Source: Clostridiales bacterium (GTDB taxonomy: Bacteria > Bacillota > Clostridia > Oscillospirales > Oscillospiraceae). Taken from it: 35,010 bases of DNA. This document shows positions 28,722 to 35,010 of this stretch, one piece after another. The stretch spans positions 1 through 35,010 of the forward strand of contig JALFJQ010000008.1 in assembly GCA_022775085.1 (NCBI GenBank), written 5' to 3'. Each line of letters starts with the position of its first letter. Within the stretch, counting starts at the first letter, position 1. Made by a program: the position numbers and the translations under genes. The notes beneath the pieces were generated by a model. It was not told the origin of the DNA, searched no databases, and saw only the letters and a list, made by a program, of their open reading frames with translations.

Positions 28722-29942
28722 TTACACTCCCGATGTGATGATTACCTGAATTTCCGCGTTTTGCGGCAGTCCCTCGCAATCCCGGTCAATGCAGAAGTAG
28801 CCGTCGGCCCCTGCCAGTGTGGTAATGAGGCCGGATTTACCCCGGATGGGCTTGGCGTACAGCTGCCCGTCTTTTCTGGTCAGCCGGCAGCAGTGGTACT
28901 GGGCACGGCCATGGTTGGCGCTGATGCTCTCCGTGACTCTGGCGGTGACGGTATAGGCGGTCATGTCCCGGCCGGTGAGTCTGCCAAGCAAGGGCTGAAC
29001 GAAGAGTTTTGTGATAAAGTAGGCCGCCACAGGGTGTCCCGGCAGGCCGACGATGGGTTTTTCCCCGGTTTTGCCCAGAATCGTGGGCTTTCCCGGCTTG
29101 ATGGCAATGCCGTGGAGAAGAAGCTGCCCCACGGATTCAATAATCCGGCAGGCGGCGTCCTTCACCCCCACGCTGCTGCCCCCGGACAGGAGCACCGCGT
29201 CGCACTGCGAAATCGCTTTGCTGACTTTTTCCGCCAAGAGGGCTTCATCGTCGATGACGATGCCGTAATTGATGACGTTGCAGCCAAAGGCGGTGAGCAT
29301 GGCTTCCAGCATGGGGCTGTTCACATCCCGCACCTGTCCCGGGCCGGGCTGAACCTCCGGAGGAACCAGTTCATCACCGGTGGAGATGACACCCACGGTC
29401 AGCCTTTTCGCCACCTTCACCCGCACCTGCCCGATGGCAGCCAGGGCTCCAATGTCCGCGCTGGACAGCACCCGTCCTTTTTTCAGAATCACCTTGCCGG
29501 GATACACGTCGTCTCCCCGGAAGATCATATTCATGCCCGGGGCGGCGGGCTTGGCAATGCCGATGGTGCCGTCGCCGTAATCCTCGGTATATTCCAGCAT
29601 CACCACGCCGTCGGCACCTTTGGGCACCGCACCGCCGGTGGGCACCGCCACGCACTCGCCTTCATTCAGGATAAAATCCGCACCTTCCCCCATAAGCACC
29701 GTGGCCTGTAAGGGTAGGATAGCCGGAATGGCATCGCTGCAGCCAAAGGTATCGCTGGCACGAACCGCAAATCCATCCACTGTGGAACGGTCAAAATCGG
29801 GAACATATTCCCGGGCGGCAATGTCCTCCGCCAAAATCCTGCCCATGGCATCGCGGAGGGAAACCACCTCCGTCCCCTCCAGGGGCGCGAATTCCGAATC
29901 GATCATCGCCAGAACCTCTTCCGGCGTTTTTACATACAGCAT
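28722..29942 (-). CDS. moeA: MoeA molybdopterin molybdenumtransferase
   Basis: This 406-residue protein inserts molybdate or tungstate into adenylated pterin. It shows RSTVDGFAVRASDTFG (N-terminal MoeA signature), VGVISTGDELVPP, LLSGGSSVGVKDA (MoCF loop), and KPGKPTILG with VGLPGHPVAA. Length is typical. It begins one base after the regulator gene stop and ends four bases before the MoeA-fusion gene, so it is the second gene in the operon. Two divergent MoeA copies beside two tungsten enzymes fits metal-specific insertion, as reported for archaeal MoeA pairs. Confidence 0.95.
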   Translation of the reverse strand: MLYVKTPEEVLAMIDSEFAPLEGTEVVSLRDAMGRILAEDIAAREYVPDFDRSTVDGFAVRASDTFGCSDAIPAILPLQATVLMGEGADFILNEGECVAVPTGGAVPKGADGVVMLEYTEDYGDGTIGIAKPAAPGMNMIFRGDDVYPGKVILKKGRVLSSADIGALAAIGQVRVKVAKRLTVGVISTGDELVPPEVQPGPGQVRDVNSPMLEAMLTAFGCNVINYGIVIDDEALLAEKVSKAISQCDAVLLSGGSSVGVKDAACRIIESVGQLLLHGIAIKPGKPTILGKTGEKPIVGLPGHPVAAYFITKLFVQPLLGRLTGRDMTAYTVTARVTESISANHGRAQYHCCRLTRKDGQLYAKPIRGKSGLITTLAGADGYFCIDRDCEGLPQNAEIQVIITSGV

Positions 29943-29943
29943 A

Positions 29944-30879
29944 TCAGACCTCCATTATGATTTTTCCCAGATCCCGGTAGTCGTTGCCGGAAAAGGACGC
30001 AACCTCCCTATGAAACACAGGGGAGGAAAGGATTTCGAGCAGTTTGATAATCGCGGGATTCTCCATGGAATCCTTTCGCAGAACCAAATCGAAGCGCTCC
30101 TCCAGCAGGGGGATAAAGTCCAGATCTTCAATCTGGCGGGAAACCCGCTCGGTGCCGATGGCCAGATCCGCGTCCCCTTCCGCGATGGCTGCCGCCATGG
30201 TCAGGTGGGAGCTCATGATCCTGTCATAGCCCCTGACCTGCGGTGCGGGAATGCCCAGGGCTTTCAGCTGGGTATCCAGCAGAATCCGGGACGATGACCC
30301 CACCCGGCGGTTCAGGATGGAAATATCTGCCCTGCGCAAATCCTCCCAGTCTTTGATCTTCCGGGGATTTCCTTTGTAGACATAGAAGCCCTGGGTGCGG
30401 TAGGACAGGTTGACCAGCACCGCCGGAACCCCGGGCATCAGACTGCGCACAAAGGAGGCGTTGCACTCCTTCCCGTCGAACAAATGGCAAGCCGCCGCCT
30501 GTATTTTCTCCTGGTACAGCGCCAGGAGTCCTTCAAAGCTGGAAAGATAGGTACGCCCGGCGTTGACACCCTCCTGTTGGAGATAATTCGCCAGAATATC
30601 CAGCACCACATCCTGACCGGAAATAATCAAATCCGGAACGTCCGTTTCTTTCGGCGTCAAAAGCGTGGAATGGGTGTCAATGCGCTGCACCGGGGCGGTG
30701 GAATGCTCATGGCGGGAACGGGCGATGTAGGCATCCACATCATCCTGAGTAAAGCGCACCTTCCGCCCAATTTTGTAGGAATGGATCTCGCCCTTGCGGA
30801 TCAGATCGTAAATCGTAGATTTGCTGACATGAAGAATATCCGCGACTTCCTGCGTTGACAAGGACTGATTCTGTGCCAT
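29944..30879 (-). CDS. Excisionase-type HTH regulator with periplasmic-binding-like sensor domain
   Basis: This 311-residue protein joins an HTH_17 DNA-binding domain (residues about 6-52: LSTQEVADILHVSKSTIYDL, then HSYKIGRKVRFTQDDVDAYI) to a PBP_like domain (~83-300; VVLDILANYLQQEG, LNRRVGSSSRILLD, GYDRIMSSHL, EGDADLAIGTERV). The sensor half is the same fold as the tail of the MoeA fusion in the same operon, so both probably bind the same class of ligand (tungstate, molybdate or the pterin). I start at 30879 (MAQNQS), 7 bases after AGGAGG; the ATG at 30897 lies before that site. It likely controls this operon and the divergent AOR 2 unit. Confidence 0.9.
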   Translation of the reverse strand: MAQNQSLSTQEVADILHVSKSTIYDLIRKGEIHSYKIGRKVRFTQDDVDAYIARSRHEHSTAPVQRIDTHSTLLTPKETDVPDLIISGQDVVLDILANYLQQEGVNAGRTYLSSFEGLLALYQEKIQAAACHLFDGKECNASFVRSLMPGVPAVLVNLSYRTQGFYVYKGNPRKIKDWEDLRRADISILNRRVGSSSRILLDTQLKALGIPAPQVRGYDRIMSSHLTMAAAIAEGDADLAIGTERVSRQIEDLDFIPLLEERFDLVLRKDSMENPAIIKLLEILSSPVFHREVASFSGNDYRDLGKIIMEV

Positions 30880-30910
30880 AATGCCGCCTCCTCGCATTGG
30901 TAATGCAATT

Positions 30911-30939
30911 ATTATACTCGGTATTGCGTCCTACCACAA
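30911..30939 (-). promoter_or_regulatory. Promoter of the regulator-moeA-mog operon
   Basis: On the minus strand TTGTGG (30939-30934) and TATAAT (30916-30911) are spaced 17 bp, 32 bases before the regulator start codon. The first block of phased repeats begins 27 bp upstream of this -35. Confidence 0.75.
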
Positions 30940-30965
30940 GAGGAGGAATCAAAAGCAATATTCCA

Positions 30966-31059
30966 TTTCGTGCTGTTTCGTATTATTTCGCACAGTCATT
31001 TGTCATTCATATCAAATCCCTTCATACAAAATGAGATGGTTTCGTGCAGTTTCACACAG
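30966..31059. promoter_or_regulatory. Two blocks of 10-bp phased direct repeats, candidate operator
   Basis: Block 1 (30966-30995) is three consecutive 10-mers: TTTCGTGCTG, TTTCGTATTA, TTTCGCACAG. Block 2 (31040-31059) is two: TTTCGTGCAG, TTTCACACAG. The TTTC core recurs exactly once per helical turn, so bound proteins would sit side by side on one face. Block 2 ends 16 bp before the AOR 2 -35, a typical activator position. An excisionase-type DNA-binding domain, as in the adjacent regulator, suits cooperative binding to phased direct repeats. Confidence 0.65.
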
Positions 31060-31075
31060 AAATGCGGAAGTGCTC

Positions 31076-31103
31076 TTGAACCAGATGGAATTTTTACTAT
31101 AAT
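31076..31103 (+). promoter_or_regulatory. Promoter of the AOR 2 unit
   Basis: TTGAAC (31076-31081) and a perfect TATAAT (31098-31103) are spaced 16 bp. The leader to the start at 31157 is about 47 bases. Confidence 0.8.
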
Positions 31104-31156
31104 GAAAGTATCCAAAATAGCCGCAAATTTTAGCTGACAATATGGAGGTATTGCAT

Positions 31157-32974
31157 ATGGCTGGCGCATATTACGAGAAGATTGCCCGCATCAACCTGAC
31201 CACCGGCACGATTACCGTCGAGCCCCTGGATTTGGAGCTGGCACACAAGTTCATCGGCGGCCGTGGCCTCGGCACCAAGCTGCTCTATGACGAGGGCGTC
31301 GCCACCGTGGACCCCCTGTCCCCCGAAAACAAGCTCATCTACATCACCGGCCCCATGACCGGCGCTTCCGCTCCTTCTACCGGCCGGTACATGGTCTGCA
31401 CCAAGTCCCCCCTCACCGGCATGATCGCCTGCTCCAACTCCGGCGGCATCTGGGGCGCCAAGCTCAAGTACGCCGGCTGGGACGCTCTGATCGTGGAAGG
31501 TGAAGCTCCCGAGTGGACCTACATCAACATCGTCGATGACAAGATCGAGCTGCTGGATGCCCGGGAATACCAGGGTGTCATGAGCGAGGCCATGGACGAG
31601 AAGCTGAAGGAAAAGCACGGCGCGGACGCCTCCGTTCTGAACATCGGCCCCGCCGGTGAGAAGAAGGTGCTGCTGGCTGCCATCATGAACGACAAGGATC
31701 GCGCTGCCGGCCGCTCCGGCGTTGGCGCTGTCATGGGCAGCAAGAAGCTGAAGGCCATCGTGGTCAAGGCTACCCGCAAGTCCCTGGACAACATCGCCGA
31801 CGTGGATGCTCTGAAGGTCGCTGCCAAGAACGCCATGGACGTGCTGAAGGCCAACCCCGTCACCGGCGCGGGACTGCGTCAGCTGGGTACCGCAGTTCTG
31901 GTGAACATCGTCAACAACATCGGCGCTTTCCCCACCAAGAACTGGCAGGAGAGCTACTACGACAAGGGCGAAGACATCTCCGGCGAGGCTCTGGCAGAAA
32001 AGTATCTGGTGAAGCCCGGCGCCTGCCACCGCTGCCCCATCGCCTGCGGCCGTGTGGTCAATGTCAACGGTAAGGTCGTGGGCGGCCCCGAGTACGAGCC
32101 TCTGTGGGCTTACGGCGGCAACTGCGGCAACAACGATCTGAACGTCATCGACGAGTGCAACATGCTCTGCAATGAGTATGGTCTGGACGCCATTTCCGTG
32201 CCCTGTACCATCGCCGCTGCCATGGAGCTGTACCAGAGAGGCTATATTAAGGAAGAAGAGTGCGCCGGTGTGCCCTTGGAGTGGGGCTCCACCAAAGCCC
32301 TGGTGGAATGGACCAAGCGCATGGGCAACCCCGAAACCGAGCTGGATTGGCTGATGAGCTCCGGCTCCGCCCGTCTGTGCGAGCACTATGGTCATCCCGA
32401 GTTCTCCATGAGCGTCAAGAAGCAGGAAATGCCCGCTTACGACGCCCGTGCCATTCAGGGTATCGGCATCACCTACGCCACCTCTAACCGCGGCGGCTGC
32501 CATGTCCGTGGCTACATGATCTCCCCCGAGGTTCTGGGCCTTCCCACCCAGCTGGACCGTACCGTCACCACTGACAAGGCCGCCTGGGCAAAGACCTTCC
32601 AGGATCTGACCGCCGTCATCGACTCCATGGGTCACTGCCTGTTCACCTCCTTCGCCATGGGTGCCAAGGAGTACACCGATTTGCTGAATGCCGCCACCGG
32701 CACCAACTGGACCATTGAGCAGGTTCTGGAAATCGGCGACCGCATCTACAACATCGAGAGAATGTTCAACAAGGCCGCCGGCATGAAGCCCGAGGATGAC
32801 CGCCTGCCCAAGCGTCTGCTGGAAGAGCCTGTTGTCAACGGTCCCTCCACCGGCATGACCTCAAAGCTGCCTCTGACCCTGCCTCAGTATTACGAGGCTC
32901 GCGGCTGGGTCAATGCCTTCCCCACCGATGAGACTCTGAAGAGACTGGGTCTTGACGAGTGCGTAGGTAAGTAA
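31157..32974 (+). CDS. aor: Tungsten-containing aldehyde:ferredoxin oxidoreductase (AOR 2)
   Basis: This 605-residue enzyme has the full AOR layout: YYEKIARINLTTGTITVEPL, FIGGRGLGTKLLYDEG, NIGPAGEKKVLLAA and AAGRSGVGAVMGSKKLKA. [4Fe-4S] ligands are C290, C293 and C297 (ACHRCPIAC), with the fourth Cys in MGHCLFTSF. It is clearly divergent from AOR 1. I start at 31157, 8 bases after GGAGG; an ATG at 31142 precedes that site. Codon use is strikingly restricted (GGC, ATC, AAG, CTG, GAC nearly throughout), unlike the adjacent MoeB and regulator genes, which points to high expression. It has its own MoaD and MoeB-like genes downstream. Confidence 0.96.
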   Translation: MAGAYYEKIARINLTTGTITVEPLDLELAHKFIGGRGLGTKLLYDEGVATVDPLSPENKLIYITGPMTGASAPSTGRYMVCTKSPLTGMIACSNSGGIWGAKLKYAGWDALIVEGEAPEWTYINIVDDKIELLDAREYQGVMSEAMDEKLKEKHGADASVLNIGPAGEKKVLLAAIMNDKDRAAGRSGVGAVMGSKKLKAIVVKATRKSLDNIADVDALKVAAKNAMDVLKANPVTGAGLRQLGTAVLVNIVNNIGAFPTKNWQESYYDKGEDISGEALAEKYLVKPGACHRCPIACGRVVNVNGKVVGGPEYEPLWAYGGNCGNNDLNVIDECNMLCNEYGLDAISVPCTIAAAMELYQRGYIKEEECAGVPLEWGSTKALVEWTKRMGNPETELDWLMSSGSARLCEHYGHPEFSMSVKKQEMPAYDARAIQGIGITYATSNRGGCHVRGYMISPEVLGLPTQLDRTVTTDKAAWAKTFQDLTAVIDSMGHCLFTSFAMGAKEYTDLLNAATGTNWTIEQVLEIGDRIYNIERMFNKAAGMKPEDDRLPKRLLEEPVVNGPSTGMTSKLPLTLPQYYEARGWVNAFPTDETLKRLGLDECVGK

Positions 32975-32985
32975 GTATTATACAT

Positions 32986-33019
32986 ATTGGGGAGGGGTTC
33001 TGCCGAACCCCTCCCCAAT
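32986..33019 (+). terminator. Strong hairpin after AOR 2
   Basis: ATTGGGGAGGGGTTC and GAACCCCTCCCCAAT form a perfect 15-bp stem with a TGCC loop, followed by TCCTTTT. It lies between the AOR and moaD genes and would lower read-through so that the enzyme is made in excess over its accessory proteins. Confidence 0.8.
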
Positions 33020-33041
33020 TCCTTTTCAAAGGAGAGTCTAT

Positions 33042-33263
33042 ATGATTGAAGTTCGTGTATTCGCAACTCTGCGTCAGGGCCGGGACAAGGTCACCATGCT
33101 GCCCCCTGAAGGCATCACCAATGCCGCGGATATCCTCCACCTTCTGCATATCCCTTCGGAAGAAGTATCCATTCTCCTGATTAACGGCTTTCACCAGAAG
33201 CCGGAAAGCCCTGTCAAGGATGGGGATATTGTGGCGCTGTTCCCGCCGGTGGGAGGCGGCTGA
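33042..33263 (+). CDS. moaD: MoaD/ThiS-like sulfur carrier for AOR 2
   Basis: This 73-residue beta-grasp protein starts MIEVRVFATLRQGRDKV and ends FPPVGGG, keeping the C-terminal Gly-Gly needed for activation. LLINGFHQK and DGDIVALFPP are the usual last strands. AAAGGAGAG precedes the ATG. It is the second MoaD-like protein of the window and differs clearly from the one at 11483, so each AOR operon has its own. The MoeB-like gene follows after three bases. Confidence 0.9.
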   Translation: MIEVRVFATLRQGRDKVTMLPPEGITNAADILHLLHIPSEEVSILLINGFHQKPESPVKDGDIVALFPPVGGG

Positions 33264-33266
33264 GCC

Positions 33267-33938
33267 ATGGAGCCCAGATATGAACGCAATCTTCCCGCCC
33301 TGACGGAGGAAGCCTGCCAAATCCTGCGCAAAAAGCGTGTACTGGTGGTCGGCTGCGGCGGACTGGGCGGTCATCTCATTGATATGCTGGCCCGTATTGG
33401 CATTGGGGCAATGCGGGTTGTGGATGGGGATGTATTTGAACCCTCCAACCTGAATCGGCAGCTGCTTTCGGAAGTGCCGCTGCTGGGCATCAGCAAGGCC
33501 CGGGCCGCTGCTGACCGGGTAGCCCGGGTCAACCCGGATGTGGCTTTGGAAGCGGTTGAGGTCTTTCTCACGGCTGACAACGCCGGGTCCTTAATATCCG
33601 GCTGTGATGTGGTTCTGGATGGGCTGGACAATCTGGAAAGCCGCAGAATTCTGGCAAGAGAATGCCACCGGGCCGGGATTCCCTATATCTACGGAGCGGT
33701 CAACGGCTGGGTGGCCCAGGCTGCCATATCCCTGCCGGGTGATCACCTGATAGAGACGCTGTACCCGGAAGGCACCGTTCTGAAAAACAAAAGCGTGCTG
33801 AGCTTTACCCCTGCCCTGTGCGCGTCTATGCAGGTCTGCCTGTGCGTAAAGCTGCTGACGGGGTATCCGGTGGAAACCGGAACGATTTCCTATTTTGACC
33901 TTCTCAATCAGGAATTTGAACAGATTCCCATGGTTTGA
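33267..33938 (+). CDS. MoeB/ThiF-type E1-like adenylyltransferase
   Basis: This 223-residue protein adenylates the C-terminal glycine of a MoaD-like partner. The ATP site is VLVVGCGGLGGHLIDMLARI at about 28-47, followed by the conserved VDGDVFEPSNLNRQLL (Asp and Arg contacts) and KARAAADRVARVNP. LDGLDNLESR is the DxxDN segment of the family. It is shorter than MoeB (about 250) and lacks the paired CxxC zinc motifs, as in the compact HesA/ThiF types. It starts three bases after the moaD stop, behind GGGAGGCGG, so the two are coupled and probably act together; it may also serve the other MoaD. Confidence 0.92.
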   Translation: MEPRYERNLPALTEEACQILRKKRVLVVGCGGLGGHLIDMLARIGIGAMRVVDGDVFEPSNLNRQLLSEVPLLGISKARAAADRVARVNPDVALEAVEVFLTADNAGSLISGCDVVLDGLDNLESRRILARECHRAGIPYIYGAVNGWVAQAAISLPGDHLIETLYPEGTVLKNKSVLSFTPALCASMQVCLCVKLLTGYPVETGTISYFDLLNQEFEQIPMV

Positions 33939-34057
33939 GCAAGCAGAAGCGGCACCGTAAAGACTACGTCACTTACCGGCAGGAAGATGGCAGCCTGTTC
34001 CGCCCATACCGGAGGGAATCTCTGTCCGGGAACTGTTGTGTTTCTCACGAAGCCACG

Positions 34058-34237
34058 CTATCGAGGCAGAGCTGTCCCCCGGGCTGCACCCAGAAACTCC
34101 GTCAAACCGGAGACGGTGTTATGATCCGTAAGGGCAACCGCGCTCAGATTAGCCCGAAGCGCTTCCATAACGATTTGGGATGGGGTAAATGTTCCATCAG
34201 AGAAAGTCGAATGGGTATGCAAATCGCAAGTAATCAT
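34058..34237 (-). pseudogene. PHP-domain phosphoesterase, N-terminal stub
   Basis: On the minus strand an ATG at 34237 opens a frame reading MITCDLHTHSTFSDGTFTPS, then LSAVALTDHNTVSGL. These are the first two metal-binding motifs (HxH and DH) of PHP-domain metal-dependent phosphoesterases, normally 220-290 residues. After about 55 residues the match ends and a stop comes at 34058. The rest of the gene is not found between here and the moeB end. A good promoter and the AGAGGA ribosome site remain, so the deletion is recent or the join is artificial. Bases 33939-34057 hold no gene I can name. Confidence 0.75.
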
Positions 34238-34278
34238 GTGTTATCCTCTTTTCTGTCTAAACACACATTCCACTATAT

Positions 34279-34307
34279 ATCATAGTTGTCCGTTTCCAGA
34301 AAGTCAA
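34279..34307 (-). promoter_or_regulatory. Intact promoter of the PHP stub
   Basis: On the minus strand TTGACT (34307-34302) and TATGAT (34284-34279) are spaced 17 bp, 41 bp before the start codon: the best consensus match on this strand in the window. Confidence 0.75.
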
Positions 34308-34380
34308 CACAGGTTATTCTGTGAATGCCGGTTGCTTGATTGGCAACGAATTGCCACCATGGGTCGAACCTGGGGAGAAT

Positions 34381-34407
34381 GAAGCCCGGGTTCAACGCCC
34401 GGGCTTC
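34381..34407 (-). terminator. GC hairpin downstream of the unknown minus-strand tail
   Basis: GAAGCCCGGG and CCCGGGCTTC form a perfect 10-bp stem with a 7-base loop. It lies 5 bases after the stop of the fragment at 34413 and would be that gene's terminator; the T-run is weak. Confidence 0.6.
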
Positions 34408-34412
34408 CCTGT

Positions 34413-34499
34413 TTACTTGAGTTGCATGCCATCGTGGAACGCCTGTCCGACCTGTTCGCCCAGAACCAGATACTGATTGTTCATGGTGTCAAAGGTGAT
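34413..34499 (-). pseudogene. C-terminal tail of an unknown gene
   Basis: About 28 residues on the minus strand read RPITFDTMNNQYLVLGEQVG then QAFHDGMQLK before a TAA. It looks like a genuine C-terminus followed by a terminator hairpin, but no upstream part exists: the frame meets a stop at about 34503, where plus-strand transposase sequence begins. I do not recognise the family. Confidence 0.4.
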
Positions 34500-34728
34500 G
34501 GGGCGGAGATTCTATCGTTTGGTTCATATTGTCGGTCTGCTCGCCGTCATCCGCAGAAAGCGTCCTGCTTACCAGAGATCCACCCCGGAAGTAACTGCTG
34601 AGAACATTCTGAACAGAGAATTCACAGCCAAGACCGTAAATGAGAAATGGTGTACCGATGTTACAGAAATGAAATATGGCTCTGAGGGCGAGAAAGCCTA
34701 TCTCAGTGCCATTCTGGACTTGAAGGGA
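34500..34728 (+). mobile_element. IS3-family transposase fragment
   Basis: A piece of an IS3-family (IS150-like) OrfB transposase reads RRFYRLVHIVGLLAVIRRKR, then ILNREFTAKTVNEKWCTDVT and KAYLSAILDLKGR. The NEKWCTDVTEMKY stretch contains the first catalytic Asp of the DDE triad. The upstream helix-turn-helix half and everything after the second strand of the integrase core are missing. No terminal inverted repeats were seen. It joins the minus-strand tail on its left and the serine recombinase on its right without spacers. Confidence 0.8.
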
Positions 34729-35010
34729 AGAGATATGTCTGTTACGGAAAGACAAGAAAGCAAACCCAATGTGATGGGCCTACCGGCTACACCATGCATC
34801 TTCTGGATGAACAGGTGGAAAAGGTAATCCGAAATGTTTTTGCCAGAATGAAAGGTGTATCCAAAAGCGAGCTTGTTGCCAAGCGCTATGAGGAAGAAAT
34901 CACCCAGCGCAAGGCCCACTATGCAGCGGTGAACGCTGCATACACCAAGGCCGCCGGAGAGTTGGCCGACCTGAAGGCAGAAATTATCCGGAGTATCCGA
35001 GGGGAGAGTG
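34725..35010 (+). pseudogene. Large serine recombinase, internal/C-terminal piece (continues past the window)
   Basis: In a frame different from the transposase piece, the sequence reads RYVCYGKTRKQTQCDGPTGY, then VEKVIRNVFARMKGVSKSEL and a charged coiled-coil region. This is the zinc-ribbon (C..C-type) plus coiled-coil part of large serine recombinases such as TnpX-like integrases of clostridial conjugative elements. The catalytic N-terminal domain is absent. The join to the transposase lies near 34720-34731. Because the N-terminus is lost and the reading frame has no start, it is listed as a broken gene; its 3' end is outside the window. Confidence 0.75.

Noticed and set aside
30966..31059. 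Phased repeats as a CRISPR remnant or microsatellite
   Set aside because: Units are only 10 bp with no spacers, occur in two short blocks and sit exactly in a divergent control region.
31130..32635. Minus-strand open frame of about 500 codons opposite AOR 2
   Set aside because: Product of the extreme codon bias of AOR 2; no domain and no start signal.
33935..34285. 116-codon plus-strand frame after the MoeB-like gene
   Set aside because: Most of it is antisense to the PHP stub, which has clear metal-binding motifs and a promoter; no family match in the plus frame.

Overview
The window reads as chromosomal DNA of an anaerobic, moderately GC-rich Gram-positive bacterium, most like a gut Clostridia member of the Oscillospiraceae type. 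Evidence is strong AGGAGG ribosome sites, sigma-A type promoters, an oxygen-sensitive enzyme set (tungsten aldehyde oxidoreductases, [FeFe]-hydrogenase, formate dehydrogenase) and a lipoprotein tungstate-binding protein. Taxonomy is inference from gene content; no rRNA or tRNA gene was seen.

Left part (1-10140): the tail of a CHAP-domain cell-wall hydrolase, a small Cro/C1-type regulator plus a TetR regulator, then oleate hydratase, a radical SAM enzyme and S-adenosylmethionine synthetase in one direction. A short membrane peptide, an HdeD-like membrane protein, a DegV-like stub and a P-type cation ATPase follow, then an unrecognised minus-strand gene.

Centre (10257-18580): a tungsten module on the minus strand. 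tupA-tupB-tupC import tungstate. A second transcript encodes a tungsten aldehyde:ferredoxin oxidoreductase, a MoaD-like protein and an iron alcohol dehydrogenase. Beside them lie an unknown small gene, moaE, a truncated fmdE-like gene, mobA and fdhD.

Right-centre (18595-30879): a formate dehydrogenase, [FeFe]-hydrogenase and small ferredoxin operon, then a tightly packed seven-gene operon: HTH/periplasmic-binding-like regulator, moeA, moeA with a periplasmic-binding-like tail, two FAD oxidoreductases (one with a BFD-type [2Fe-2S] domain), a moaA/moaC chimera and mog. Diverging from the regulator is a second tungsten aldehyde oxidoreductase with its own MoaD and MoeB-like activator. Its promoter carries 10-bp phased repeats that are good candidates for the regulator's operator.

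Right end (33939-35010): a mosaic of gene pieces: a PHP-domain stub with an intact promoter, an unknown C-terminal tail, an IS3-type transposase piece and the 3' part of a large serine recombinase.

Together the genes suggest tungsten uptake, pterin-cofactor assembly and low-potential redox enzymes that interconvert carboxylic acids, aldehydes and alcohols, and formate and hydrogen. The most unusual items are an apparently circularly permuted TupA, a moaA::moaC in-frame fusion, the phased operator, a formate dehydrogenase/hydrogenase pair without a visible diaphorase subunit, and several abruptly truncated genes that could be real deletions or assembly joins.
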